In this document: positions 23,451-32,120 of the stretch, one piece after another
How positions within the stretch are numbered: the first letter of the stretch is position 1
How the letters are laid out: every line of letters begins with the position of its first letter
Source of the DNA: Dichetophora obliterata
Lineage: Eukaryota > Arthropoda > Insecta > Diptera > Sciomyzidae
Assembly (NCBI GenBank): GCA_963920525.1
Contig: OY986438.1
Location: 215,388,896 to 215,452,895 of the forward strand
Reading direction: 5' to 3'
Length of the DNA stretch: 64,000 nucleotides
Made by a program: the position numbers and the translations under genes
Notes under the pieces: generated by a model
The model's database searches: none
What the model was told of the DNA's origin: nothing
The model's input: the letters and a program-made list of their open reading frames with translations, nothing else

Positions 23451-23869
23451 ATAAAGTCCAAAAAACTTAGACAAAAACTTAGACTTAGTTTTTATACTGC
23501 ATATTTTGTTTAATACTAATTATAGTAAAAAACTACCAAGAAGTCCATTTCGAAAGCTTATTCGCTTAATTAAAATCGGAGTTTGAGATATTGATTTTTG
23601 TTTTGTGTTAACTACACTGAAAAAAAATAGTTTCTTTGTATCAAAAAAGATTTGGTTATAGTAAGCAACAATCGGCATACTTGCTTGTGGCGAAATATAT
23701 ATTTGTTTATTGGTTTGAGCCTTCTAGTTGAGACAAATGTATATTTAGCTATAGTTATGCAACAAACCATACAGAAATAAAAAAAAATATATATATTATC
23801 TTATGTATTACTTTGATTTTATTTATTTTAAGGTTATACTACTTCCAATCTATGACCTTTGATATAGCA
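23451..23869. other. Spacer, one possible MITE end
   Basis: TACACTGAAAAAAAATAG at about 23613 resembles a common insect MITE end, but no inverted partner was found. Otherwise AT-rich. Confidence 0.3.
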
Positions 23870-24700
23870 CCCTGCAAACCAAAGTTTCCGAATTTGTCTG
23901 AATTCCGATTAGTTCGTAACTATTTCGAGAATTCTTAACGAATTCGTAACTATTTCGCAACAGTAATTTCGGATTATTTATGAGTAAGTTGCGAAATAAA
24001 ATTTTTAAATTAAAATTGTGAGGTGTTTTAAATATTTCGAGTTGAAAAAAATTGGTAGGCCATGAGCCTAGCGGCATTTTAAATAATTCTTCATTTGTAA
24101 AATAATTAAGTTTTAAACAACTTTTTCTTTAAAACATGTTACTAGAGATGGTTCTAATTTTAATTTTTACAGATGCAAATACAAGCGACATGTCAGATTC
24201 ACATTTACATATGTTCCATAATAGTAGTTGGAAAGGATCTATAATTTTTGGCATGTCATTTGTACGAAACATTTCGAAATTGTTATTTAATTTTGTATTA
24301 CATTTTGAAGCTAAAACAAAAATCAATCAGAGATCTATGCAAATTTGATGCTTCATTTCGTTACGAATTCGGTGCTAAAATTCGTTAAGAAATTGTAATG
24401 AATTTGTAAAGAATTCGTTACGAGAACTATAATTCAATTTTTAACAAATATGTTACGAAATCGATACGTCAATTCTTTACGAATTTGTTACGAATTCGTT
24501 ACGAATACGATACTCCAATTATTTACGAATTTGTTACGAATTCGTTACCGAAATTCCTTTCGAATTCGTTACGAATTCGTGTCAACCCCTCCATACGATT
24601 GTCGTTACGAAATCATAACGAATTCGGATGCCGAACTCGGAATAATTTCGAAAAATTCGTAACGAATTCGTTACGAATTCTGAGACTTTGGTTTGCTGGG
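23870..24700. mobile_element. MITE with CCCTGCAAACCAAAG ends and internal TTACGAATTCG repeats
   Basis: The left end CCCTGCAAACCAAAG is matched by the right end, inverse CCCAGCAAACCAAAG. No convincing direct repeat flanks it, so the superfamily is unassigned. The right third (about 24360-24690) is a run of variants of TTACGAATTCGTTACGAA, with inverse forms (CGAATTCGTAAC) in the left 130 bp, so much of the element can fold back. Short ORFs rich in RIRYEF-type repeats are a by-product of this. Confidence 0.72.
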
Positions 24701-24826
24701 CAGTCATGAAGGTCATATTACACATACTTTCAAAAATATATACTCGTATATTACTTATAACGATAAAGTAACTCTAAAATAAAAAGTTTTAATTTTCAAA
24801 ACTCAAGTGATATTCGATAATACCAG

Positions 24827-25516
24827 TGTAAAGAATAAATTAAAAAGGACTCGCGACTCTTTAAATTGTAAATTTTTCTTTTTAAAATCAGGACCTGCCT
24901 AATGCTTGTAGCCGGCGTATATTCGCCACTGGCTTCTAATTTATTTTTTTTGTTTTAATGCCGTTCACTTTCAAAAAAAGTGCAGAGGCTAAAAATGAAT
25001 CCAGTTGGCAGCTTTGATTTAAGCTCAAAAACTTGATTGATTTATTTTCAAATATGTTCATCCTTTTATAGTAAGCATAACGGTATTTTGTCTTAAAACT
25101 AGTTAACAATTGTTTGTGTAGCTTAGAATGTAAATAGAATCATATGTTCTTTAATTAGTGTGAGAGTAATAGTAGAATATCGTAATACATATTTGTAATT
25201 AAGTATTAATAGTTTAATATGTGTGAGTGAGTAGACTTATATTAATAGAAAACGTAAACATAATCATATGTTAACATATTTGTGTAGGAGTAAAAAGTAT
25301 AATATAATATCATATGTTTTGTATTCAGCCATATGGGTACATGTGTGCGAATGAGATAGATAGTAGTGCTTAGAATGAACATATGTTCTTATTGTTTGAA
25401 TATTATTGTGCATATTCTCGACAATTCTTACAGTAGAGGTTTTTATATTGTTACTTATTTTAAGAAAAGTATTTATAGCTTGATGTAATTTAAATAATAT
25501 GTATAGGTATACTACA
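24827..25516 (-). repeat. 3' LTR of the gypsy element (complete, 690 bp)
   Basis: On the plus strand it starts TGTAAAGAATAAATT and ends GGTATACTACA, so in element orientation it runs TGTAGTATACC to CTTTACA with a 4-bp TGTA/TACA terminal inverted repeat. It is preceded, in element orientation, by AAGGGTAAGGG, a polypurine tract. It differs from the other LTR by about seven substitutions and one 3-base gap, counted by eye. Confidence 0.82.
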
Positions 25517-25651
25517 CCCTTACCCTTAAGAAAAAAATTTTTATTTTGAAATTTATGAAAAATTAAAATTTTTGTGTTTTAACTTATACAATATTTTAAT
25601 ATAATTCATATATTTACAAGAATTAAGTTTTTAAATAAAAAGATATAATTT

Positions 25652-26758
25652 TTACAAATATTTCTTTAACATATTGTTATGATATTCTTTAAGTGTTCCA
25701 TTTAAATTTACTATTGAATTTACTCCTTTTTTATTTACAATTATGTATGGACCAATATAAGGAGATTGATTTTTTCTTCTATTCATCCTTTTTATCAAAA
25801 CTTGATCTCCAATATTTAAATTTAACGGATTTATATATTTATCTTTTTTTATTCTATTCATTTTTGCAATATTTATTAATTCATTTGCTTTTTGTAAAGA
25901 ATAATTTAATCTATGTTTCAGTTCTTGTGCGTAATTGTCTGTATTATATACTATTGATTCGAAACGATTATCATTTGAAAGATTTGCAAGTTTTCCAAAA
26001 ATTAGCTCAAACGGTGTATAATTTGTATCAACATGAGGTGTTGTGTTATATGAAAAAGTGAAGTATGGGATCCATTGGTCCCATTCCTCATTTTTACAAA
26101 AGTTTAACAAATATTCATTTAATACTCGATGGTTTCTTTCAATCGAGCCTAGAGTCTCATGGTGATATGGAGTGCTAAAAATTTGTTTAATATCTAATAA
26201 ATTGCATATTTCTGACATTAATTCATTGAGGAATTCTGTACCTCTATCCGATTTTAAAATTTTAAAGTGACCGTATATTAAAATTACTTTTTCAACAAGT
26301 GTTTTAGCAACAGTTTTCGCGTCTTTTGTCTCCATTGGACATGCTATTACATACTTTGTTAAGTCGCACTGCATCGTTAATATATATCTGTAATTGTTGG
26401 ACAAGCGTAGGGGACCTACTGTGTCGATAGAAACTACTTCAAAGCTGGTACTTGGTGTGTCTGTCATTGTTAAATTTTCTTTTGTATGTTTAGTTTGTTT
26501 ATTAATTTTGCAATTGTTACAATTGAGAATGAAATTTTTTATCATTTTGCTCATATTTTTCCATATGTATTTTTGTTTTAGTTTCATTATTGTTTTTCTT
26601 ATACCGAGATGACCTCCATGTGTCGAATTGTGGTATTCTTCGATTAATTTGTTTTGTTTTATTTTGTCGACTATTCTTTGTGGTTCATTATAAATTAAAA
26701 ATTTTAAGTTTTCGTTTGTTATTTTTATGTTATTAAAAATATCTTTGAACTTATCCAT
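25652..26758 (-). CDS. Integrase domain of the gypsy element
   Basis: 368 residues on the minus strand. An HHCC zinc-binding region (about H43, H47, C80, C83) precedes the catalytic core with D112 (SIDTVGPL), D171 (KSDRGTEF) and E207 (LGSIERNHR), a D,D35E spacing of active retroviral-type integrases. It ends with a basic C-terminal part containing IGDQVLIKRMNRRK and a YIGPYIIV motif. The ATG at 26758 is not the natural start: the frame is continuous with the RT/RNase H ORF and is cut only by TAA at 26768-26770, so this should be the C-terminal part of one Pol polyprotein. Integrase inserts the cDNA into host DNA. Whether this ORF is translated on its own is unknown. Confidence 0.9.
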   Translation of the reverse strand: MDKFKDIFNNIKITNENLKFLIYNEPQRIVDKIKQNKLIEEYHNSTHGGHLGIRKTIMKLKQKYIWKNMSKMIKNFILNCNNCKINKQTKHTKENLTMTDTPSTSFEVVSIDTVGPLRLSNNYRYILTMQCDLTKYVIACPMETKDAKTVAKTLVEKVILIYGHFKILKSDRGTEFLNELMSEICNLLDIKQIFSTPYHHETLGSIERNHRVLNEYLLNFCKNEEWDQWIPYFTFSYNTTPHVDTNYTPFELIFGKLANLSNDNRFESIVYNTDNYAQELKHRLNYSLQKANELINIAKMNRIKKDKYINPLNLNIGDQVLIKRMNRRKNQSPYIGPYIIVNKKGVNSIVNLNGTLKEYHNNMLKKYL

Positions 26759-26767
26759 TTCAATGGT

Positions 26768-28546
26768 TTAAAATATATCATCATTCTTCTTTAGCGCTAA
26801 TTCTTCTATTCCTGCATTATACATTTTTGATGAAAGCTTCTCCAAAGTCAGCGGTGTGAACAGTGGATTATCACTACATCGTATAATTACTTCCTCATCA
26901 TGTATTTCAATTTTGGTATCCTTAAACTTTCTTTCTGTAATGAACTTTAATTTTTTTATTTTTTTTATATCTGTTATGGAAGTACAATCCCAAACAAAAA
27001 GTTTTGCGGGCTTTTCGCTGACAGGACATTCTCTTTTGTTTAAATCAGTGTTTTTTGTATGTTTATCTGTGTTCATACTTCTTGTAATTGCTAGTATATT
27101 TTGTTTGCCATCTTCCATTCCGGTTGGAATCATAGCTTTTAGGGAATCACTATTTAAAATTATTCTTGACAATGCGTCTGCATTGGTATTCATTTTACCC
27201 TTTTTATAAATAATAATGAAATCATAATCGCTAAGATCTAATCTTATGCGTGTCATTTTAGAAGAAGGATTTTTATGAGAGAAAAGAGACACTAGCGGGC
27301 GGTGGTCTGTTAGAACCGAAAATTTTCTACCGTAGAGGTAGGGTCTGAAAAAATTGATTGCCCAATGTATAGCTAAGAGCTCTTTCTCAATAATTGGCTT
27401 GTTTAGGTCATGTTTTGCAAGAGATTTGCTTGCGTATGAAATTGGTAAGTCTGAGCCTACTTCGCCTTGCGATAGGACTGCACCAAGAGCGTAATTAGAA
27501 GCATCTGTGGTGAGTATAAAGGGTTTATTGAAATCGGGATATTGCAGTATCGGTGGGTTTGAAAGTTTTGTCTTTAGCTCTTCAAAAGAGTTCTGGCAAT
27601 TTTCATTCCAGTCAAATTTTCTGTTCTTCTTTAACAATGAGTTTAAATTTTTAGCAATATCTGCAAATCTTGGAATAAATCGACGGTAGTAGTTGCAGAA
27701 AGCAACAAATCTTCGTACTTCGTCCGCGTTTTTTGGTATTGGATATTCTTTTATAATTTTATTTTTAGACGGGTCAGTTTTTATACCATTGGCCGTTATA
27801 AGATGCCCAAGGTAAATAACTTCTGGCCTTAAAAAACAACATTTATGTGAATTTAATTTTATATTATATTTTCTTAATCTGTCAAAAACTTTTATTAAAT
27901 TGTCGTTATGATGTCTTAAACTACAACCGAAAACAATTATATCGTCTACATAAATAAAAGCTTCTGTATCTAAACCACTCAATGCGATAGTCAGCATTCT
28001 TTGGAAGCTGTTGGATGATATCTTCAATCCAAATGATAGACGCTTAAATTGGAAATGTCCATTTCCAGTTGAAAAAGAAGTTAACGGTCTTGAGTCTTTG
28101 TCTAAGTTAATTTGGTGGAAAGAGCTGGTCATGTCCAAAGTCGAAAAGTATTTAGCTCTTCCCAGTCGGTCGAGAACGTCTTCTATTTTTGTAAGTGGGA
28201 ATTTATCGTTTACAATTTTTTCATTTAATTTGCGAAAGTCTACTACAAGTCGCCATTTTTTGCTGTCATCTGTTGACTTTTTGGGAACTACTAGTAATGG
28301 TGAGTTGTAGGGGCTTACTGAATGTTCGATTATGTTGTCTGATAAAAGTTGGTCAACCTGTTCATTTATCTCTGTTAACTGTGTTTGTGGAAGTCTGTAA
28401 TTTTTAATGTATACCGGGGTCGAATCTGTTGTTTGTATTGTCTGCGTGTAAAAATTATTTGTACTTAAGTGTTCTCCAGGGAGATGAAAAATGTCACTGT
28501 ATTTTTGTATAATGTTGGTTATTGATTGGTCTTGGCATCTGGGTCG
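26768..28546 (-). CDS. Reverse transcriptase and RNase H of the gypsy element
   Basis: The open frame runs from about 28546 to the stop at 26768. In order it shows a YNSPLLVVPKKS segment, WRLVVDFRKLNEK, LDMTSSFHQI, LSFGLKISSNSFQRML, the catalytic AFIYVDDIIVFG (YVDD), LGHLITANGIKTD (thumb), then RNase H with ILTTDASNYALGAVLSQ, KELLAIHWAINFFR and VLTDHRPL. These are all the expected Ty3/gypsy blocks. It overlaps the protease ORF by about 28 nt in the -1 frame and has no needed ATG at its beginning, so it is expected to be made by -1 frameshifting. The last about 110 residues form a linker before integrase. An in-frame TAA (26768-26770) ends it 9 bases before the integrase ATG. Confidence 0.92.
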   Translation of the reverse strand, partial: RPRCQDQSITNIIQKYSDIFHLPGEHLSTNNFYTQTIQTTDSTPVYIKNYRLPQTQLTEINEQVDQLLSDNIIEHSVSPYNSPLLVVPKKSTDDSKKWRLVVDFRKLNEKIVNDKFPLTKIEDVLDRLGRAKYFSTLDMTSSFHQINLDKDSRPLTSFSTGNGHFQFKRLSFGLKISSNSFQRMLTIALSGLDTEAFIYVDDIIVFGCSLRHHNDNLIKVFDRLRKYNIKLNSHKCCFLRPEVIYLGHLITANGIKTDPSKNKIIKEYPIPKNADEVRRFVAFCNYYRRFIPRFADIAKNLNSLLKKNRKFDWNENCQNSFEELKTKLSNPPILQYPDFNKPFILTTDASNYALGAVLSQGEVGSDLPISYASKSLAKHDLNKPIIEKELLAIHWAINFFRPYLYGRKFSVLTDHRPLVSLFSHKNPSSKMTRIRLDLSDYDFIIIYKKGKMNTNADALSRIILNSDSLKAMIPTGMEDGKQNILAITRSMNTDKHTKNTDLNKRECPVSEKPAKLFVWDCTSITDIKKIKKLKFITERKFKDTKIEIHDEEVIIRCSDNPLFTPLTLEKLSSKMYNAGIEELALKKNDDIF

Positions 28547-29187
28547 TTACAACCAATGTCTAAAGTTTTTAGTAACGTATCTAGTCTATTTTTGTCAGTC
28601 TTGTTATTGATTTTACAGGCAAATATATTATAGTTTTTTAGTGGTTGAGTTTCAAAATCAGTATTTTTTAATACAACATTGTTAATATTCGTATTTAGAA
28701 TTTTAACGTGAGCATTGCCATTTGCTGGTATCAAGCTATTACCTAAAAATACTCCGTTTTCTATCTCTTTACTTAAAATAATACTATCTTCATTTACTTT
28801 AATATTTATTGGAACTATAGATTCTGAACGAGCAGGAATCACGATATTTGTTCTACTACAATTATTTAAAATTATTGGTAAAATTATTTCTTTATCATTT
28901 ATGATTAATGTTGGATATGTTTCAAAGTCAATTTTTGCCATATACTTCTCTAAAAAATCGCGTCCTATAATGCCATCCGTGGCAATTGGAAAATTGTTTT
29001 CTACTATATAAAATTTATGTTGGATATCTTCATCGTCCACTATTAAATTTAAATTTGTTGTACCAATGCATTCAATTTCTTCATTTGTAATACCCGTTAT
29101 TGTCGAAATATTCTGTGTGTTTATGTGATCTATATTTATAGTTTTACATATGGAGATATCCGCTCCAGTGTCAATGAGAAATTTCAA
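28519..29187 (-). CDS. Aspartic protease region of the gypsy element
   Basis: The active-site motif LIDTGADISI lies at the beginning (about residues 4-13), followed by a flap-like region and IIGRDFLEKY, typical of retroviral pepsin-like proteases. The listed ATG at 29187 is only the first methionine: the frame stays open upstream and overlaps the gag end in the -1 frame, so the protein is probably fused behind Gag by frameshifting. About 120 further residues follow the protease fold before the stop at 28519. Role: cleavage of the Gag-Pol polyprotein. Confidence 0.85.
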   Translation of the reverse strand: MKFLIDTGADISICKTINIDHINTQNISTITGITNEEIECIGTTNLNLIVDDEDIQHKFYIVENNFPIATDGIIGRDFLEKYMAKIDFETYPTLIINDKEIILPIILNNCSRTNIVIPARSESIVPINIKVNEDSIILSKEIENGVFLGNSLIPANGNAHVKILNTNINNVVLKNTDFETQPLKNYNIFACKINNKTDKNRLDTLLKTLDIGCNDPDAKTNQ

Positions 29188-29252
29188 ATCGTCGTTTGTA
29201 TTTTCGCATTCTAATGTGATGTAAAAAGAAAGATTTTTATTAAGCTTGCAAA

Positions 29253-30197
29253 TTAATTTTGGCCCCTGTGGGTAACAATCTCTGCTACCCGGCCATAGCG
29301 GTTTCCCTGCGAGTTGTTGCTTCTGAAAGTATTATTATTAAAAGTTCTATTGTTATAATTGGAATTTCTATTAAAATTTCGGTTGGAATTACTATTGTTA
29401 TTTACGAAGTTATGATTTCCATTTAAATTTCTATTATTATTACTGTTTGTAAAATTGTTGTTTCTGTTAAAGTTTCTATTTGTATTATTTGTATAGTTTG
29501 TATTGTATCTTGTATTCATAAAAATGTTATTATTTCTATTATTGTTTTGTGGAATGTAGCTATTTCTAACGTCGTTGAATCTATTGTAATTTTCTCTGTA
29601 AGTATTTCTGTTTCTAACTTGGAAAATATTGGATTTATTTGTCTTTAAACTTTGTTCTGCAGTGATGCATCGTACTACCGCTTCATTGTATGTTTTAGGT
29701 GCATTTGCTAACAAAATAGTTTGGTATTCCAAATTAACACCTTTCATGAAAACATTCAATGCCATGCTTTCGTTAACCTTGTAAATTGCATCTTTTGCGG
29801 CTTGCGTGGGATTAGTTAAAGATTTAATTTCGAAGGTTATTAACTGTTCAGAAAGTTCTGAAATTTTTTCTCTGAATTCAGAAATACTTTTATTGTTTTG
29901 TTTAATTGTACCGATTTCACTTAAAACTTGTTGTAACGTTTTCGGATTGGGGTAAGCATTTTCCAATGAATTTTTTAAATCAGTAAATGTCGAAGGTCTA
30001 TTAGTTCTACCTATTATACTACGCACTTGAGCAGTAAGTTTGAAATTATATACATATTTAATGAAAAGAGCTTTATCTTCATTTTTTAAAATATCGTGAA
30101 GCAATTCTGCTTGCGATATAAAATCTTCCAAATTGATAAACTGTCCTTTGAAAATTTGTAGGTTTTTTCCCACGACATTGATATCAAAACTAGCCAT
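29253..30197 (-). CDS. Gag-like protein of the gypsy element
   Basis: 314 residues starting at ATG 30197. The first about 190 residues form a helical capsid-like region (LEDFISQAELLHDIL, NNKSISEFREKISELSEQL). The last about 110 are asparagine-rich with regularly spaced Asn-Arg and Asn-Phe pairs. No CCHC zinc knuckle is seen; the basic N/R-rich tail may replace it in RNA binding. It sits between the small ORF 30229-30465 and the protease frame, as gag should. Gag forms the virus-like particle in the cytoplasm. Confidence 0.85.
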   Translation of the reverse strand: MASFDINVVGKNLQIFKGQFINLEDFISQAELLHDILKNEDKALFIKYVYNFKLTAQVRSIIGRTNRPSTFTDLKNSLENAYPNPKTLQQVLSEIGTIKQNNKSISEFREKISELSEQLITFEIKSLTNPTQAAKDAIYKVNESMALNVFMKGVNLEYQTILLANAPKTYNEAVVRCITAEQSLKTNKSNIFQVRNRNTYRENYNRFNDVRNSYIPQNNNRNNNIFMNTRYNTNYTNNTNRNFNRNNNFTNSNNNRNLNGNHNFVNNNSNSNRNFNRNSNYNNRTFNNNTFRSNNSQGNRYGRVAEIVTHRGQN

Positions 30198-30228
30198 ATT
30201 GTTTTCTTCTTTTATTTCTGGTTTTTGT

Positions 30229-30465
30229 TTAATTTGTAAATTTTTTCAAAATTGTATTTAAATCTTGATAGAGGCTATTAAATCTTTCTTTTAAAATCTC
30301 ATGATTTTCATCTATCGATTTTTCTATATTTACTTTGTTTCTTAGACAGTCTAAAGTTTTTAATTTCTCTTCAATATACTGTTCAGTATATTCTCTATTT
30401 TTACTTTTGTTTATATTTAGTTTTAATTTTTCTAAAAATTTTATGTTTTCTTGGAGATTTTCCAT
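30229..30465 (-). CDS. Small coiled-coil ORF upstream of gag
   Basis: 78 codons on the minus strand, ending 31 bases before the gag ATG. The product is rich in K, E, L, I and N with heptad-like spacing (NIKFLEKLKLNINKSK), so a coiled coil is likely. It may be the first gag-region ORF of this element or an N-terminal part of Gag split off by a frame change. No known family recognised. Confidence 0.45.
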   Translation of the reverse strand: MENLQENIKFLEKLKLNINKSKNREYTEQYIEEKLKTLDCLRNKVNIEKSIDENHEILKERFNSLYQDLNTILKKFTN

Positions 30466-31041
30466 TTAATCTTGAATACCCGTATTGTTTAGTACTTTAT
30501 ACCTAAAATTTTAATATTTCCGAACACCCTGTGTTACATTCAGCTTTTCGGTACAAGTTGAACGTGTAGGTGGCGCAACAAGTGTTCGTCAAGTTTTAAC
30601 GAAAGAAGAAACGTCAAAAAAAAGAAAACAATATACATAGTTAAAAGGAAATGTCGGTCGTGTTTGCAAGTTCGAGAAATCATAAAATTTTTCGTTACTA
30701 ATAAAGAAATTAAAAGTTCGGTTATTGTGAAAACATAACTATGTTATTTTGAAGTATATTAAAAGATTCGTTTTGTGTCGCATTATTTTAATTAATGCAT
30801 AATTTACGTGTTGTGTGTGCAAATACGTATGTGTGTGTGTAAAAAAAATTGAAAAAAATTATATATTGCAGTTTGCCTTGTGTAAAAAGAAAGCAATTTA
30901 TGCTAGGCAATATTTATGCGCGATTGTATGAGAAAAAAAAGGATGCATATGAGGTTATGTGTTGTTAAAAAAATATAATAATTTTCATTTCTAAGTTATT
31001 TGTTCTTTTTTTTGTGTGTCAATTTATTGATAAGAAATAAA

Positions 31042-31461
31042 TTAGTGGTATAAATTCATATATATATAAGTTAAAAAAAAACAGTGTATAAAAAAGGCTA
31101 CTTTTTCGAAGCAGATTTGCAGCGGCTCTCCATTTGTTGTTCGATTTTGTCGATTTGTGACCATATCTCGCAGGCTACTTTCCAGTGTGGTGGTGTCGCT
31201 GTTGACGATTTTATTTAGACTTGCCAGCCATCGTCTATCTCTTACTAGGCGCCTTCCGCGTTGTGACTTGGGTTTTGGCAATTTTGGAATCGCAGTCCTC
31301 TTCGCCTCTTTGTATTGCGCTTGACGTAGCGCGTACTCCTCAATGGTAATTACCGTAGGTCCTTTAGTTGCCGTTGTAAGGATTTTTGATGGTATATACT
31401 TTGGTGCGTTCGTCGTTTTGCCCGTAGGTATATATTTCGGTGCCAGATTAGCCGTCGGCAA
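31042..31461 (-). CDS. Leader-region ORF of the gypsy element, function unknown
   Basis: 139 codons starting 33 bases inside the 5' LTR. It shows two APKYIPxxK/T repeats near the start (LAPKYIPTGK, NAPKYIPSK), then VITIEEYALRQAQYKEAKR, and a basic stretch PKSQRGRRLVRDRRW. The final about 20 residues are hydrophobic and may be only an ORF tail. Some 412/mdg1-like elements have an ORF in this position (recollection, not checked). It could instead be captured host sequence. The 30466-31041 stretch between it and the small ORF is AT-rich leader without other ORFs. Confidence 0.45.
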   Translation of the reverse strand: MPTANLAPKYIPTGKTTNAPKYIPSKILTTATKGPTVITIEEYALRQAQYKEAKRTAIPKLPKPKSQRGRRLVRDRRWLASLNKIVNSDTTTLESSLRDMVTNRQNRTTNGEPLQICFEKVAFFIHCFFLTYIYMNLYH

Positions 31462-31493
31462 ATTGGTTTGTATTTTATTTGGCAGGATCGCTA

Positions 31494-32120
31494 TGTAAAG
31501 AATAAATTAAAAAGGACTCGCGACTCTTTAAATTATAAATTTTTCTTTTTAAAATCAGGACCTGCCTAATGCTTGTAGCCGGCGTATATTCGCCACTGGC
31601 TTCTAATTTTTTTTTGTTTTAATGCCGTTCACTTTCAAAAAAAGTGCAGAGGCTAAAAATGAATCCAGTTGGCAGCTTTGATTTAAGCTCAAAAACTTGA
31701 TTGATTTATTTTCAAATATGTTCATCCTTTTATAGTAAGCATAACGGTATTTTGTCTTAAAACTAGTTAACAATTGTTTGTGTAGCTTAGAATGTAAATA
31801 GAATCATATGTTCTTTAATTAGTGTGAGAGTAATAGTAGAATATCGTAATACATATTTGTAATTAAGTATTAATAGTTTAATATGTGTGAGTGAGTAGAC
31901 TTATTTTAATAGAAAACGTAAACATAATCATACGTTAACATATTTGTGTAGGAGTAAAAAGTATAATATAATATCATATGTTTTGTATTCAGCCATATGG
32001 GTACATGTGTGCGAATGAGATAGATAGTAGTGCTTAGAATGAACATATGTTCTTATTGTTTGAATATTATTGTGCATGTTCTCGACAATTCTTACATTAG
32101 AGGTTTTTATATTATTACTT
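31494..32120 (-). repeat. 5' LTR of the gypsy element, outer end missing
   Basis: Matches 24827-25456 closely, then similarity stops at 32120, while the other LTR continues about 60 bp to its TGTA border. The outermost part, including the start of U3 in element orientation, is therefore lost or replaced. The inner border TGTAAAG matches the partner exactly. Confidence 0.8.

Larger units (their letters stand above)
24827..32120 (-). mobile_element. Ty3/gypsy LTR retrotransposon, near full length, minus strand
   Basis: Direct repeats at 24827-25516 and 31494-32120 enclose, in minus-strand order, a leader ORF, a small ORF, gag, protease, RT/RNase H and integrase. That order (integrase after RNase H) defines Ty3/gypsy. 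The integrase wording resembles the 412/mdg1 lineage of fly elements; this is a judgement from memory of the family. No envelope-like ORF follows integrase. The purine tract AAGGGTAAGGG directly before TGTAGTATAC (minus strand, about 25516) acts as polypurine tract and sets the LTR border. Expression from this copy is doubtful because of a stop between RNase H and integrase and a shortened outer LTR. Confidence 0.9.

Noticed and set aside
23613..23630. MITE end TACACTGAAAAAAAATAG
   Set aside because: Same reason: no inverted partner identified.
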